Assembly: GCF_000967865.1 (NCBI RefSeq)
Contig: NZ_JXRU01000038.1
Coordinates: forward strand, 62,001 to 126,000
Direction: 5' to 3'
DNA length: 64,000 nucleotides
Source: Microbacterium sp. SA39
GTDB taxonomy: Bacteria > Actinomycetota > Actinomycetes > Actinomycetales > Microbacteriaceae
Notes under the pieces: model-generated
What the model saw: only the letters and a program-made list of their open reading frames with translations
The model's database searches: none
What the model was told of the DNA's origin: nothing
Position numbers and translations under genes: made by a program
In this document: positions 26,554 through 35,757 of the stretch, piece by piece
How the letters are laid out: the number at the start of each line of letters is the position of its first letter
How positions within the stretch are numbered: the first letter of the stretch is position 1

Positions 26554-27307
26554 GGCGGCCCGTCTCGTTCTGTCCGTGGGTTGCGGGATTCCAGCGTTCC
26601 GTCGGGGCCTTCTCGTCGCGCAACTGCTCGAGGAGCGCCGTGATGGCGTTCATCAGTCGAGAGGTCGCCTCGTTCAGTGCCGCAGGCTCACCCGCGCGCC
26701 CGCGCAGATCGGACACGTCGACGGGATCGCCGATGATGACCTCGACGGGCTTGCGGAGCGGCCAGAGGCTGAGGCCCTTCTGGTAGCGACCCATGATCTC
26801 CTGGGTCCCCCACTGCGCCATCGGGATGAGCGGGATGCCGTCGGCCAGGGCAAGACGAACCGCGCCGGACTTGCCGCGCATCGGCCAGAGTTCCGGGTCA
26901 CGGGTGAGAGTGCCCTCGGGATAGACGATCACGCCCCGGCCGTGCTCGACGAGCTCGGCCGACTGCTTCATGGTCTGCTTCGCCGACGACGCCGATGAGG
27001 TGCGCGCAACGGGGATCATCCCGGTGCGGTGCAGGAACCATCCGAGCACGGGCACGCGGAACAGGCTCTCCTTCGCCATGAACCGCGGCGCCCGGCCGAT
27101 GCGCCACACGGCGGCGGCGACGATCAGTGGATCGAACTCCGAATAGTGGTTCGGCGCGAGGACGAATGCACCCTCCCGCGGCAGCTTCTCCGCGCCTGTG
27201 ATGCGGATCTTCGCAATGAGTCCGAGCAGCGGCACCACCAGCGCGGCGAGCGGCCAGAAGACGCTGGGGCGCGTTCTCTCCGGTGACCTGGCACCCATCG
27301 GCGTCAC
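26543..27307 (-). CDS. plsC: 1-acylglycerol-3-phosphate O-acyltransferase (PlsC family)
   Basis: Membrane-associated acyltransferase that makes phosphatidic acid. Acyltransferase motifs are NHYSEFDP (H-x4-D) at about residue 53 and YPEGTLTR near 130. One hydrophobic N-terminal segment (FWPLAALVVPLLGLIAKI) probably anchors it. GTG start at 27307 overlaps the murA stop (GTGA); an ATG at 27298 is the alternative. It is followed directly by gpsA, which supplies its precursor, so murA-plsC-gpsA-ddl look like one operon. Confidence 0.9.
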   Translation of the reverse strand: MTPMGARSPERTRPSVFWPLAALVVPLLGLIAKIRITGAEKLPREGAFVLAPNHYSEFDPLIVAAAVWRIGRAPRFMAKESLFRVPVLGWFLHRTGMIPVARTSSASSAKQTMKQSAELVEHGRGVIVYPEGTLTRDPELWPMRGKSGAVRLALADGIPLIPMAQWGTQEIMGRYQKGLSLWPLRKPVEVIIGDPVDVSDLRGRAGEPAALNEATSRLMNAITALLEQLRDEKAPTERWNPATHGQNETGRLDS

Positions 27308-28671
27308 CGGATGACGTCGAAGTCAGCGCCGAGGGCGTCGAGCTTGGCCAGGAACTTCTCGTAGCCGCGGCTGAGGATGTCCACACCTGAGACCTGCGAC
27401 TCGCCCGAGGCGGTGAGTGCGGCGATGATGTGGCTGTAGCCGCCACGAAGGTCGGGAACGACGATGTCGGCACCGTGCAGCGGTGTCGGACCCGTGATGA
27501 CGGCGGCCTGCTCCAGGTCGCGTCGCGGCACCCGGCGAGGGCCGTCCTGCAGTCCACGGGGGTGCACGACGATGTCGGCTCCCATCTTGACCAGCGCGTC
27601 GGTGAATCCCAGACGGTTCTCGTACACGGTCTCGTGCACGACGGATCGGCCCTGGGCCTGCGTGAGCGCGACCACCAGCGGCTGCTGCCAGTCCGTCATG
27701 AATCCGGGGTGCACGTCCGTCTCGATCACGACGGGCTTGATGTCGCCGTCGCGACGGAAGAGGATCCCGTCCTCCTTGATGTCGAACCATCCGCCGGCCT
27801 TGCGGAAGACGTTGAGGAAGGTGAGCATCTCCTGCTGCTTCGCGCCGCCGACGAAGATCTCGCCGTCGGTCGCGAGTGCGGCGGACGCCCAGGATGCTGC
27901 CTCGTTGCGGTCGAAGATCGAGCGGTGGTCGTACCCGCGGAGCTTCTCGACGCCCTCGATGACGATGACCCGGTTGGGCTCGTACGAGATGATCGCGCCC
28001 ATCTTCTGCAGCACGGCGATCAGGTCCATGATCTCGGGCTCGATGGCCGCGTTCCGGAGTTCTGTCGTGCCCTCCGCCCGCACCGCCGTCAGGAGCACCT
28101 GCTCGGTGGCACCGACGCTCGGGTAGGGCAGGTGGATGTTCGCGCCGTGCAGGCGCGCGCCCGGCCGGGAGAGACGGATGCCGCTGGGCAGCTTCTCCAC
28201 GACGGCACCGAACTTGCGGAGCGCATCCAGGTGGAAGTCGATGGGGCGGTCGCCGATGCGGCATCCGCCGAGGTCGGGGATGAACGCCTGGCCGAGCCTG
28301 TGCAGGAGCGGACCGCAGAACAGGATCGGGATGCGGGACGCGCCGGCGTGCGCGTCGATCTCCTCGAAGTGCGCGGATTCCACGTCGCTCGGATCGAACA
28401 CCAGCGCGCCGGGCTCATCGCCGTCGGACACGTTCACGCCGTGCACCTCGAGCAGGGAGCGGACCACGGCCACATCGCTGATCGCGGGGACGTCGCGGAG
28501 CACGCTGACCGTCTCGCCGAGCAGCGAGGCCACCATCGCCTTGGTCGCCAGGTTCTTCGCACCCTTGACATCGACGCGACCGCGAAGGGGGCGGCCTCCT
28601 CGAATGGCGAGGACGTCTCCGGTGAGAGCGGGGACTCCGTCCGGGAGAGCGTCGCGCACAGGTGTCGTCAT
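27304..28671 (-). CDS. murA: UDP-N-acetylglucosamine 1-carboxyvinyltransferase MurA
   Basis: First committed step of peptidoglycan synthesis: transfers enolpyruvate from PEP to UDP-GlcNAc. The N-terminal loop GAKNLATKAMVASLL matches the substrate-binding KN pair. The catalytic cysteine, target of fosfomycin, is conserved in DLGGCRIGDRPID at about residue 130. At 455 residues it is of normal length. The ATG at 28671 is chosen over an in-frame extension to 28845, which would run into leuD. It heads the murA-plsC-gpsA-ddl group. Confidence 0.95.
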   Translation of the reverse strand: MTTPVRDALPDGVPALTGDVLAIRGGRPLRGRVDVKGAKNLATKAMVASLLGETVSVLRDVPAISDVAVVRSLLEVHGVNVSDGDEPGALVFDPSDVESAHFEEIDAHAGASRIPILFCGPLLHRLGQAFIPDLGGCRIGDRPIDFHLDALRKFGAVVEKLPSGIRLSRPGARLHGANIHLPYPSVGATEQVLLTAVRAEGTTELRNAAIEPEIMDLIAVLQKMGAIISYEPNRVIVIEGVEKLRGYDHRSIFDRNEAASWASAALATDGEIFVGGAKQQEMLTFLNVFRKAGGWFDIKEDGILFRRDGDIKPVVIETDVHPGFMTDWQQPLVVALTQAQGRSVVHETVYENRLGFTDALVKMGADIVVHPRGLQDGPRRVPRRDLEQAAVITGPTPLHGADIVVPDLRGGYSHIIAALTASGESQVSGVDILSRGYEKFLAKLDALGADFDVIR

Positions 28672-28738
28672 TCGGAGCCTCACTTCATCACACGGAATTC
28701 GGGGGCGGGTTGCCCCTGGCTCCCCCGCCCCCGTCGGT

Positions 28739-29335
28739 TCACTGCACGGGGAGCGTTCGGGGCCGCCACGATTCGCGACGGGCCTCGAACTGCGCGATCT
28801 TGTCTTCGTTGCGCAGCGTGAGCCCGATGTCATCGAGCCCTTCAAGGAGCCGCCATCTAGTGTAATCGTCGATCCCGATGTCGGCCTGGACGTCGCCGAT
28901 CGAGGCGGTGCGCGCCTCGAGGTCGACGGTGATCTGCACCCCGGGATCGCGGTCGATCTCGGCCCAGATCCGCTCGAGGTCTTCCTCTGAGATCGTCGCG
29001 GCGAGCAGGCCCTGCTTGCCCGAGTTCCCCCGGAAGATGTCGGCGAACCGCGGGCTGAGGACGACCTTGAAGCCGAAGTCGCGGAGCGCCCAGACAGCGT
29101 GCTCGCGACTGGACCCCGTGCCGAAGTCGGAACCGGCCACCAGGACGGATGCGCCCTGGAACGGCGCCTGGTTCAGGACGAACCCCGGATCCTGTCGCCA
29201 GGCGTGGAACAGCGCGTCCTCGAAGCCCGTCTTGGTGACGCGCTTGAGGAACACCGCAGGGATGATCTGGTCGGTGTCGACGTTCGAGCGCTTCAGCGGA
29301 GCGGCGATTCCGGTGTGGGTGAAGAACTTCTCCAT
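28739..29335 (-). CDS. leuD: 3-isopropylmalate dehydratase small subunit
   Basis: Swivel subunit of isopropylmalate isomerase (leucine synthesis). Diagnostic segments: [17 protein letters not shown] near the N-terminus and the [17 protein letters not shown] loop at about residue 70. At 198 residues it is of normal length. The gene begins two bases after leuC and shares its attenuator. Confidence 0.97.
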   Translation of the reverse strand: MEKFFTHTGIAAPLKRSNVDTDQIIPAVFLKRVTKTGFEDALFHAWRQDPGFVLNQAPFQGASVLVAGSDFGTGSSREHAVWALRDFGFKVVLSPRFADIFRGNSGKQGLLAATISEEDLERIWAEIDRDPGVQITVDLEARTASIGDVQADIGIDDYTRWRLLEGLDDIGLTLRNEDKIAQFEARRESWRPRTLPVQ

Positions 29336-29337
29336 GA

Positions 29338-30795
29338 TCAGGCCTCTTCTCCGACGGTGACGAGCAGATCGGCAGGGCTGGACAGCGTGCCGCGGATCGC
29401 GGTCGCCGCGGCCACGAGGGGCGAGACCAGGTGCGTGCGCCCGCCCTTGCCCTGCCGGCCCTCGAAGTTCCGGTTCGAGGTCGACGCGCAGCGCTCACCC
29501 GGAGCGAGCTGGTCCGGGTTCATGCCCAGGCACATCGAGCAGCCCGCGAAGCGCCACTCCGCCCCGAAATCGGTGATGATCTTGTCGAGGCCTTCAGCCT
29601 CCGCCTCCAGTCGCACGCGGGCGGAGCCGGGGACGACCATCACGCGCACCCCGTCGGCCTTCTTCTTCCCCTCGATGATCGAGGCGAAGGCCCGCAGGTC
29701 CTCGATACGACTGTTCGTGCAGGAGCCCATGAACACCGCGTCGACCGGGACCTCCTTCAGGGGCGTCCCCGGCACGAGGTCCATGTACTCGAGTGCGCGT
29801 TCCGCTGCGGCACGCTCGTTCGGATCGGCGATGTCCGCCGGGTTCGGAACGGATGCCGACAGCGAGCTGCCCTGGCCGGGGTTGGTTCCCCAGGTCACGA
29901 ACGGCTCAAGCTCGTCGGCGTCGATGAACACCTCGGCGTCGAAGACGGCGCCCTCGTCGGTGGGCAGCGTCCGCCAGTAGGCGACGGCGTCGTCCCAGTC
30001 CTGACCCTTGGGTGCGTGCTGGCGACCCTTCAGGTACGCGAAGGTCGTCTCGTCCGGCGCGACCATGCCGGCGCGGGCGCCTGCCTCGATCGACATGTTG
30101 CAGATCGTCATGCGGCCCTCCATGGAGAGCGCGCGGATCGCGCTGCCGCGGAACTCCAGCACGTATCCCTGTCCGCCGCCGGTACCGATCTTCGCGATCA
30201 CGGCGAGGATGATGTCCTTCGCCGTGACGCCAGGACGCAGTGTGCCGTCGACGGTGATCGCCATGGTCTTGAAGGGCTTGAGCGGGAGAGTCTGCGTCGC
30301 CATGACGTGCTCGACCTCGCTGGTGCCGATGCCGAACGCCATGGCACCGAACGCGCCGTGCGTCGATGTGTGGGAGTCACCGCAGACGACGGTGATGCCG
30401 GGCATGGTGAGGCCGAGCTGCGGCCCGACGACGTGCACGATGCCCTGCTCGGCATCCCCCAGCGAGTGCAGGCGCACACCGAACTCGGCGGCGTTGCGCC
30501 GGAGCGTCTCGATCTGAGTGCGACTCGTGAGATCGGCGATCGGCTTGTCGATCTCCCACGTCGGGGTGTTGTGGTCTTCTGTCGCGATCGTGAGGTCGAG
30601 CCGACGCAGCGGCCGCCCCTCACTGCGCAGGCCGTCGAAGGCCTGCGGGCTCGTCACCTCGTGCACGAGGTGCAGGTCGATGTAGATGAGGTCGGGTTCG
30701 CCGTTCTCGCCCTTGACGACGAGATGGTCGTCCCAGACCTTCTCGGCCAGGGTCCTGCGGCGTGCGGAATCGGATCCGGGTGCGGGGGTGCTCAT
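29338..30795 (-). CDS. leuC: 3-isopropylmalate dehydratase large subunit
   Basis: Aconitase-family subunit carrying the catalytic [4Fe-4S] cluster of isopropylmalate isomerase. Cluster cysteines are in [13 protein letters not shown] and [25 protein letters not shown] is the family signature. 485 residues from the ATG at 30795, which has AGGAG eight bases upstream. A leucine-codon leader peptide and pairing stems precede it, so leucine supply probably controls leuCD expression. Confidence 0.97.
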   Translation of the reverse strand: MSTPAPGSDSARRRTLAEKVWDDHLVVKGENGEPDLIYIDLHLVHEVTSPQAFDGLRSEGRPLRRLDLTIATEDHNTPTWEIDKPIADLTSRTQIETLRRNAAEFGVRLHSLGDAEQGIVHVVGPQLGLTMPGITVVCGDSHTSTHGAFGAMAFGIGTSEVEHVMATQTLPLKPFKTMAITVDGTLRPGVTAKDIILAVIAKIGTGGGQGYVLEFRGSAIRALSMEGRMTICNMSIEAGARAGMVAPDETTFAYLKGRQHAPKGQDWDDAVAYWRTLPTDEGAVFDAEVFIDADELEPFVTWGTNPGQGSSLSASVPNPADIADPNERAAAERALEYMDLVPGTPLKEVPVDAVFMGSCTNSRIEDLRAFASIIEGKKKADGVRVMVVPGSARVRLEAEAEGLDKIITDFGAEWRFAGCSMCLGMNPDQLAPGERCASTSNRNFEGRQGKGGRTHLVSPLVAAATAIRGTLSSPADLLVTVGEEA

Positions 30796-30803
30796 TGCGT
30801 TTC

Positions 30804-30874
30804 TCCTGAGGCTGGCGGTTCGGCCCACGATGGACTCCGCGACGAGGAGGGGCTCAGAACGAGGTCTCGTCGCG
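30804..30874 (-). promoter_or_regulatory. leuCD attenuator: competing stems including Shine-Dalgarno pairing
   Basis: In the leader RNA, CGCGACGAG (30874-30866, inside the leader ORF) is perfectly complementary to CTCGTCGCG (30846-30838). UUCUGAG around the leader stop codon (30859-30853) can pair with CUCAGGA (30810-30804), which contains part of the leuC Shine-Dalgarno. A ribosome stalled at the leucine codons would disturb both pairings. No U-run follows, so control at leuC translation looks likelier than a classical terminator. Confidence 0.55.
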
Positions 30875-30904
30875 GCCGCTAAGAAGAAGGAGCACGGTCC
30901 GCAT
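30854..30904 (-). CDS. leuL: leu leader peptide
   Basis: A 16-residue [19 protein letters not shown], with four consecutive leucine codons (CTC CTT CTT CTT). CTT is rare in this high-GC sequence, which would make the ribosome sensitive to leucyl-tRNA supply. It lies 58 bases before the leuC start. TAATCT ends six bases before its ATG, so the leader is probably translated from a leaderless transcript. Leucine leader peptides are well known before leuA or leuC operons; this one follows that pattern. Confidence 0.75.
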   Translation of the reverse strand: MRTVLLLLSGRDETSF

Positions 30905-30910
30905 GACGTC

Positions 30911-30916
30911 AGATTA
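30911..30916 (-). promoter_or_regulatory. Candidate -10 box of the leuL-leuCD transcript
   Basis: Minus-strand TAATCT (30916-30911) is close to the consensus and lies six bases before the leader-peptide ATG. No good -35 is seen. The palindrome TGACGTCA (30904-30911) overlaps the expected transcription start. Confidence 0.5.
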
Positions 30917-30944
30917 CCACTGCCCGAGCGTGCTCCGACCCGCC

Positions 30945-30959
30945 ATGACACTCTGTCAT
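30945..30959. repeat. Inverted repeat ATGACA-CTC-TGTCAT between leuL and metY
   Basis: A perfect 6-bp inverted repeat with a 3-base centre in the divergent region, 26 bases before the metY ATG and about 30 bases upstream of the leuL -10. Position and symmetry suggest a dimeric repressor or activator site acting on one or both promoters. No regulator gene is adjacent. Confidence 0.45.
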
Positions 30960-30985
30960 CACCCGCCCGACCGAGAGGCCCACGC

Positions 30986-32281
30986 ATGACCGTCGACACC
31001 GCCCGCTTCGCCACCCGCGCGGTCCACGCGGCGAGAGGCCGCGAGACGGCGGCGCCGCGCGCCACGCCGATCTACCTCACCGCCGGGTTCGAGTTCGACG
31101 ACTTCGACCACGCCGCCGACCACTTCGGAACCGGCACCGGGTTCGGCTACACGCGCACCGGCAACCCGACGGTGCGCGCGGCGGAGCGCCAGCTGGCCGC
31201 CCTCGAGTCCGGCGCGGATGCCGTCCTCGTCGCGAGCGGACAGGCAGCCGTCGTCACGGCCCTGCTCACGGTGGCAGGCTCCGGAGATCACATCGTCACG
31301 TCGACGCACATCTACGAAGGCACGCGCGGCCTGCTCCTCGACAACCTCGCCCGCCTGGGCATCGAGACCACCTTCATCGACGACATCGCGAATCCCGATG
31401 CCTGGCGCGCGGCGATCCGCCCCAACACCCGCGCACTTTTCGCCGAGTCGCTCGCCAACGCTCGCAACGACGTGCTCGACATCGCCGCGATCAGTGCCGT
31501 CGCCGATGACGCGGCGATTCCGCTGATCGTGGACAACACCCTCGCCACCCCGTTCCTGCTGCGCCCGATCGAGCACGGCGCCGCCATCGTCGTGCACTCG
31601 GCCTCGAAGTTCCTCGCCGGCCACGGCTCGGTCCTCGGCGGCGTCATCGTCGACGACGGACGGTTCGACCCCGAGCGCTCCGGCCACAACGCGCCCCACC
31701 TGGTGCTGCCAGGACGCGGTGGTCTGCCGAGCGTCGCGGCCCGCCATGGCGGGCGCGCACGCATCGCCTACGCCCGGGAATCGGTGGCGCCGCGGTTCGG
31801 AGCATCCCCGTCTCCCCTCAACGCCTTCCTCATCGCTCAGGGAGCGGAGACGCTCGGGCTGCGGGTCGAGCGTCAATCGCGCAATGCGCTGGAGATCGCA
31901 CAGTGGCTGGAGAGTCAGGAAGCCGTCGAGAGCGTCGACTACGTCGGCCTCCCGTCGCACCGGGACCACACGACGGCGCTGCGATACCTCGACGGCGGCT
32001 TCGGCTCGATCTTCACCTTCACCCTCCGTGGCGGTCTCGACGCTGCGCGCCAGTTCGTCGAGCAGGTGCGCGTCTTCACCCACATGACGCACATCGGCGA
32101 CGTCCGCTCGCTCGTCCTGCACCCCGGCACGACGAGTCACGCGCAGCGCACCGAAGCCGAGCGCGAGCTGCTCGGCGTGCGCCCGGGCACGCTCCGCCTC
32201 TCCATCGGCATCGAGGACGTGCAGGATCTCATCTCCGACCTGACGCGCGTGCTCGATGCGTCACGGGAGGCGGTGGCATGA
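30986..32281 (+). CDS. metY: O-acetylhomoserine sulfhydrylase-type PLP enzyme
   Basis: Cys/Met metabolism PLP enzyme of 431 residues, probably forming homocysteine from O-acetylhomoserine and sulfide. Motifs: [19 protein letters not shown] near residue 55, [11 protein letters not shown], the substrate-loop strand [12 protein letters not shown], and the PLP lysine in [16 protein letters not shown] at about 215. The ATG at 30986 has GAGAGG eight bases upstream. Its stop overlaps the next gene (ATGA), so it is coupled to a flavin monooxygenase. Cystathionine synthase or lyase activity cannot be excluded from sequence alone. Confidence 0.88.
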   Translation: MTVDTARFATRAVHAARGRETAAPRATPIYLTAGFEFDDFDHAADHFGTGTGFGYTRTGNPTVRAAERQLAALESGADAVLVASGQAAVVTALLTVAGSGDHIVTSTHIYEGTRGLLLDNLARLGIETTFIDDIANPDAWRAAIRPNTRALFAESLANARNDVLDIAAISAVADDAAIPLIVDNTLATPFLLRPIEHGAAIVVHSASKFLAGHGSVLGGVIVDDGRFDPERSGHNAPHLVLPGRGGLPSVAARHGGRARIAYARESVAPRFGASPSPLNAFLIAQGAETLGLRVERQSRNALEIAQWLESQEAVESVDYVGLPSHRDHTTALRYLDGGFGSIFTFTLRGGLDAARQFVEQVRVFTHMTHIGDVRSLVLHPGTTSHAQRTEAERELLGVRPGTLRLSIGIEDVQDLISDLTRVLDASREAVA

Positions 32282-33591
32282 GTCGGTCGCAGCACTTCGG
32301 CTGGTTCCTGGCACGAGGCTTCGGACCGCAGGGCTGGGGTCACCCTTCGCTCGAGTGGGACTACGACTGGACACGACCCGAGATCTACCAGGAGGCCGCG
32401 CGCACCCTCGAGCAGGCGGGATTCGATCTCGTGATCATCGAGGACGCGCCCTCGATGGGTTCACCCGAGACGCTCGACATCCGCGTCCGGCACGCGTTCG
32501 GCGGACCGAAGCACGATCCGCTTCTTCTCGCGCCGTACCTGTTCCAGGCGACCAAGCACCTCGGCGTGGTTCCGACGGTCAACCCCGCGGCCTCGCTCCC
32601 CTACACGTCAGCGCGGCAGTTCGCGAGCCTGCAGCACCTGAGCGGGCACCGCCTCGGACTCAACGTCGTGACCGACACCGGCAGCGCACGTCACTTCTCG
32701 GATGCCGCGCAGTTGGGCCACGACGAGGCCTACGACCGCGCGGAGGAATGGCTCGACGGCATCCGTTCGCTCTGGCGCAGCTGGGACGAGGGGGCGCTCG
32801 TCGCCGACCGCGCGACGGATGTGTACGCGGACGGCTCGAAGATGCGACGCGTCGAGCACCGCGGTACGCACTACTCCTTCGACGGCCCGCTCAACGCGCT
32901 GCCCTTCTCCGATGAGGAACCGGCGATCGTCTCACCGGGCGGTTCGGGTCGCGGACTCGGCTTCGCCGGCGCCAACTCCGATGTCCAGCTCGCACTCGCC
33001 CCGCTGCACGAGGCGTCGGTGCGGGCCTACCGTGCCAAGATCCACGAGGCAGCCGTCGCCGCGGGTCGCCGTGCCGACGACATCAAGATCCTTTTCGCCA
33101 TCCAACCGGTGATCACCTCCTCCGCCGAGGAGGCCGATCGGATCGTCGCAGCTTCCGCGCATCCGGATGAGGCCGTGCTCGTGCAGATCGCGCGGAAGCA
33201 GTCCAGCGATCTGGAGACCGATCTCACCTCTCTCGACCTCGACAAGCCGCTCGACCTCTCGATCTTCGGGGCGCACGTCTCCCGCGGCAGCATCCAGCGA
33301 CTGATCGGCGACCGCGGCGAGGATGCCCCGCTGCGCGCGCACCTGAGCGGGCTGGTGCGCGCCGGGCGCTTCTCCGACCGCTCCGGCTTCGTCGGCACCG
33401 CCGAGGAGTTCGCGGACGTGATCGAAGAGCTCGGCGAGTGGGGCAATGACGGTGTGCTGCTGTGGGGGGACTTCCATCCGGTCACGCTGCACCGCACGCT
33501 CGACGAGCTGGTGCCGGTGCTCCGCAGACGCGGCATCCTCCGTCGCGAGTACGCCGAAGGCGGGCTGCAGGCGAATCTGCGCGCCTTCTGA
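32278..33591 (+). CDS. LLM-class FMN-dependent monooxygenase (NtaA/SnaA/DszA type)
   Basis: Predicted 437 residues with the bacterial luciferase-like barrel. Features of the NtaA/SnaA/DszA branch: FGWFLARGFGPQGW start, the hydrophobic GFDLVIIEDAP strand, LNVVTDTGSARHFS, and IVSPGGSGRGLGFAG. It needs FMNH2 from a separate reductase, which is not in the window. Direct coupling to metY (ATGA overlap) suggests it releases sulfite or sulfide from an organosulfur compound. The exact substrate (sulfone, sulfonate or other) is not evident. Confidence 0.88.
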   Translation: MSRSQHFGWFLARGFGPQGWGHPSLEWDYDWTRPEIYQEAARTLEQAGFDLVIIEDAPSMGSPETLDIRVRHAFGGPKHDPLLLAPYLFQATKHLGVVPTVNPAASLPYTSARQFASLQHLSGHRLGLNVVTDTGSARHFSDAAQLGHDEAYDRAEEWLDGIRSLWRSWDEGALVADRATDVYADGSKMRRVEHRGTHYSFDGPLNALPFSDEEPAIVSPGGSGRGLGFAGANSDVQLALAPLHEASVRAYRAKIHEAAVAAGRRADDIKILFAIQPVITSSAEEADRIVAASAHPDEAVLVQIARKQSSDLETDLTSLDLDKPLDLSIFGAHVSRGSIQRLIGDRGEDAPLRAHLSGLVRAGRFSDRSGFVGTAEEFADVIEELGEWGNDGVLLWGDFHPVTLHRTLDELVPVLRRRGILRREYAEGGLQANLRAF

Positions 33592-33611
33592 CCTGCCGGG
33601 CGACGGGCGCG

Positions 33612-34109
33612 CTACCAGCCCATCGACCCCGGGACACCCTTGAACGGGCCGACGACCGACGACGTGACCCACCCTCCGTAGAAGCCACCCGGCTGCGGGG
33701 TGACGACCTCGCCGCCCACGGTGCACTCGTCCATCCGCGCCGCGTACACGGCGACCCGGTCGGTCAGCGTGGTGAATCCGGGTGACGGGTCCGGGTAGTT
33801 CCACGCCGCCCCCTCACGCACGATTGCTCCCCCGCGCACATCGAAGTAGCGCGCGGCACCCTTGAACTCGCAGAACGAGGAGCCGGCGGCCCTCACGAGC
33901 GCTCCGGAGACGAAGTCGGCGATCGGCAGGTAGTAGACGGGAGGATGACTCGTCTCGAGCACCCTCACTGCGTCACTCGTGTCAGCGATCAGCTCGCCGC
34001 CGAGGCGTATTGTGACCCGCTCGGCGACGCGCTCGACCCGCGGCGGCCTCGGGTAGTCCCAGACGGATTCCTGACCGGGAGCGGGGGGAACGGGTTCGGG
34101 TCGGCGCAT
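33612..34109 (-). CDS. DUF427 domain protein
   Basis: Predicted 165 residues. Shows the DUF427 pattern: VTIRLGGELIADTSDAVRVLETSHPPVYYLPIADF, then SSFCEFKGAARYFDV, WNYPDPSPGF, DRVAVYAARMDECTVGGE, and PQPGGFYGGWV. DUF427 proteins adopt a small beta-rich fold of unknown biochemical role. Convergent with the monooxygenase gene and divergent from the Lon-N gene. TACAGT ends six bases before its ATG. Confidence 0.92.
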   Translation of the reverse strand: MRRPEPVPPAPGQESVWDYPRPPRVERVAERVTIRLGGELIADTSDAVRVLETSHPPVYYLPIADFVSGALVRAAGSSFCEFKGAARYFDVRGGAIVREGAAWNYPDPSPGFTTLTDRVAVYAARMDECTVGGEVVTPQPGGFYGGWVTSSVVGPFKGVPGSMGW

Positions 34110-34115
34110 CTGTTC

Positions 34116-34121
34116 ACTGTA
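34116..34121 (-). promoter_or_regulatory. Candidate leaderless -10 box of the DUF427 gene
   Basis: Minus-strand TACAGT (34121-34116) is followed by six bases and the ATG at 34109. It lies in the 36-base divergent gap with the Lon-N gene. Confidence 0.4.
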
Positions 34122-34145
34122 CGTCGCGCAGTGTTGACTGGTGTC

Positions 34146-34742
34146 ATGACCGCGATTCCAATGTTTCCGCTCGGTTCGGTGCTGTTCCCGTCGACCCCGT
34201 TGCCGCTGCGTGTGTTCGAGCCGCGATACCTGACGATGATCGGCCGGCTTCTCGACGAGGATGACCCGCGGTTCGGGGTCGTGCTCATCGAGCGCGGCCA
34301 TGAGGTCGGTGGCGGCGACCGGCGCAGCAGCATCGGCACGATGGCCCGCCTGGTCAGCGTGTCGGCGGGCGCCGACGTGCTCACCGCCATGGCGATCGGC
34401 ACCGACCGCTTCACGGTCGGACGATGGCTGGACGACGAGCCCTATCCGCTCGCCGAAGTGACGTCGCTGCCCGAACTCACGTGGAACGACGCGCTCAGCC
34501 CGCTGCGCACCGAAGCCGAGGCCATCGTGCGGCGCACTCTTTCGCGCGCTCCCGATCCGCGGTGGGATGCCGACACCGAACTTGCCGATGACCCGCTCGC
34601 CGCAGCGTGGCAGCTGGCCGCGATCGCTCCGCTCGGTGAGTACGACAAGTACACCCTGCTGCAGTCGACCACGGTCGGCGGGCTTCTCCGCCAGATCATC
34701 GATCTCACGCTGGAGGCCGAGCTTCTCTGGTCAGCGGACTGA
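34146..34742 (+). CDS. LON substrate-binding (Lon N-terminal) domain protein
   Basis: Predicted 198 residues matching only the N-terminal domain of Lon protease: FPLGSVLFPSTPLPLRVFEPRYLTMI at the start, FGVVLIERG, VSAGADVLTAMAIGTDRF, and a helical C-terminal half. There is no ATPase or protease domain, as in other stand-alone Lon-N proteins of actinobacteria. Role unknown, perhaps substrate binding or as an adaptor. It converges on terC with 2 bases between stops. Confidence 0.9.
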   Translation: MTAIPMFPLGSVLFPSTPLPLRVFEPRYLTMIGRLLDEDDPRFGVVLIERGHEVGGGDRRSSIGTMARLVSVSAGADVLTAMAIGTDRFTVGRWLDDEPYPLAEVTSLPELTWNDALSPLRTEAEAIVRRTLSRAPDPRWDADTELADDPLAAAWQLAAIAPLGEYDKYTLLQSTTVGGLLRQIIDLTLEAELLWSAD

Positions 34743-34744
34743 CT

Positions 34745-35749
34745 TCACTCGGTGAGCGAGGCCTTCCTCTCCGCACGCTTGTCGCGTCCGGAGGCGATCA
34801 GGCTGGCGATCGTGGCGATCGTCATCGAGGCGATGATCACGCCGAGGGACACCATGTTGTCGATGTCCGGCACCCACTCGACGTTCTCGCCGCCGTTGAT
34901 GAACGGGAGCTCGTTCACGTGCAGCGCGTGCAGGATCAGCTTGATGCCGATGAATCCGAGGATCACCGCGATGCCGTAGTGCAGGTACCGCAGGCGGTCG
35001 AGCAGGTCGCCGAGCAGGAAGTAGAGCTGACGCAGCCCCATCAGGGCGAAGATGTTCGCCGCGAAGACCAGGAAGCCGTTGGTCGTGATCTCGAAGATCG
35101 CGGGGATCGAGTCGACGGCGAAGATCAGGTCGGTGACGCCGATCGTGATGAGCACGATGACCATCGGAGTGAACATCCGCTTGCCGTCGACGGTGGTGCG
35201 CAGCTTCGAGCCGTCGTAGTGGTCGCTGATGTCGATGCGTCGACGCAGCATGCGGACCACGAAGTTCTCGCGCTGCACCTCGCCTTCGTGATCGCCGTCG
35301 GGCATCGCCTGGCGGATCGCGGTCCAGATGAGGAACGCACCGAAGACGTAGAAGATCGGCGAGAAGTTCTCGACGATCGCGACGCCGACCAGGATGAACG
35401 CGCCGCGCAGGACCAGGGCGATGATGATGCCGATCATCAGCACCTGCTGCTGCAGGCGCCTCGGCACCGCGAACTGGGCCATGATCAGCACGAACACGAA
35501 GAGGTTGTCGATCGAGAGGCTGTACTCCAGCGCCCAGCCGGTGATGAAGTCCCCGGCGTTGTTCCACCCGCCCACGTTGCCGAGGAGCACGGCGAAGAGC
35601 AGCGCGAGTGCGACGTAGAAGACCACCCAGAGCGTGGACTCCTTCGTGGAAGGGATGTGCGGGCGCAGCTTGATGAGCAGGAGGTCGCCGATCAGGATGA
35701 TCGTGAGGACCACCATCGACGTGATCTCGAACCAGAGAGGAATTACCAA
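34745..35749 (-). CDS. TerC family integral membrane protein
   Basis: Predicted 334 residues with about nine membrane helices. TerC signatures: ALEYSLSIDNLFVFVLIM and ITDLIFAVDSIPAIF-like VTDLIFAVDSIPAIFEIT. TerC proteins are tied to metal ion export, often manganese, or to tellurite resistance. The start is uncertain: a TTG at 35749 (LVIPLWFEITS) has AAAGGTG ten bases upstream and matches the usual beginning of homologues. A hairpin traps this ribosome-binding site. Confidence 0.92.
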   Translation of the reverse strand: MVIPLWFEITSMVVLTIILIGDLLLIKLRPHIPSTKESTLWVVFYVALALLFAVLLGNVGGWNNAGDFITGWALEYSLSIDNLFVFVLIMAQFAVPRRLQQQVLMIGIIIALVLRGAFILVGVAIVENFSPIFYVFGAFLIWTAIRQAMPDGDHEGEVQRENFVVRMLRRRIDISDHYDGSKLRTTVDGKRMFTPMVIVLITIGVTDLIFAVDSIPAIFEITTNGFLVFAANIFALMGLRQLYFLLGDLLDRLRYLHYGIAVILGFIGIKLILHALHVNELPFINGGENVEWVPDIDNMVSLGVIIASMTIATIASLIASGRDKRAERKASLTE

Positions 35750-35757
35750 GGGCGCAC

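Noticed and set aside
28672..28845. N-terminal extension of murA
   Set aside because: The extra residues are basic and low complexity, overlap leuD, and precede a normal MurA start.
30796..31065. N-terminal extension of leuC by 90 residues
   Set aside because: It would cover the leucine leader peptide and its promoter; the ATG at 30795 has a good Shine-Dalgarno.
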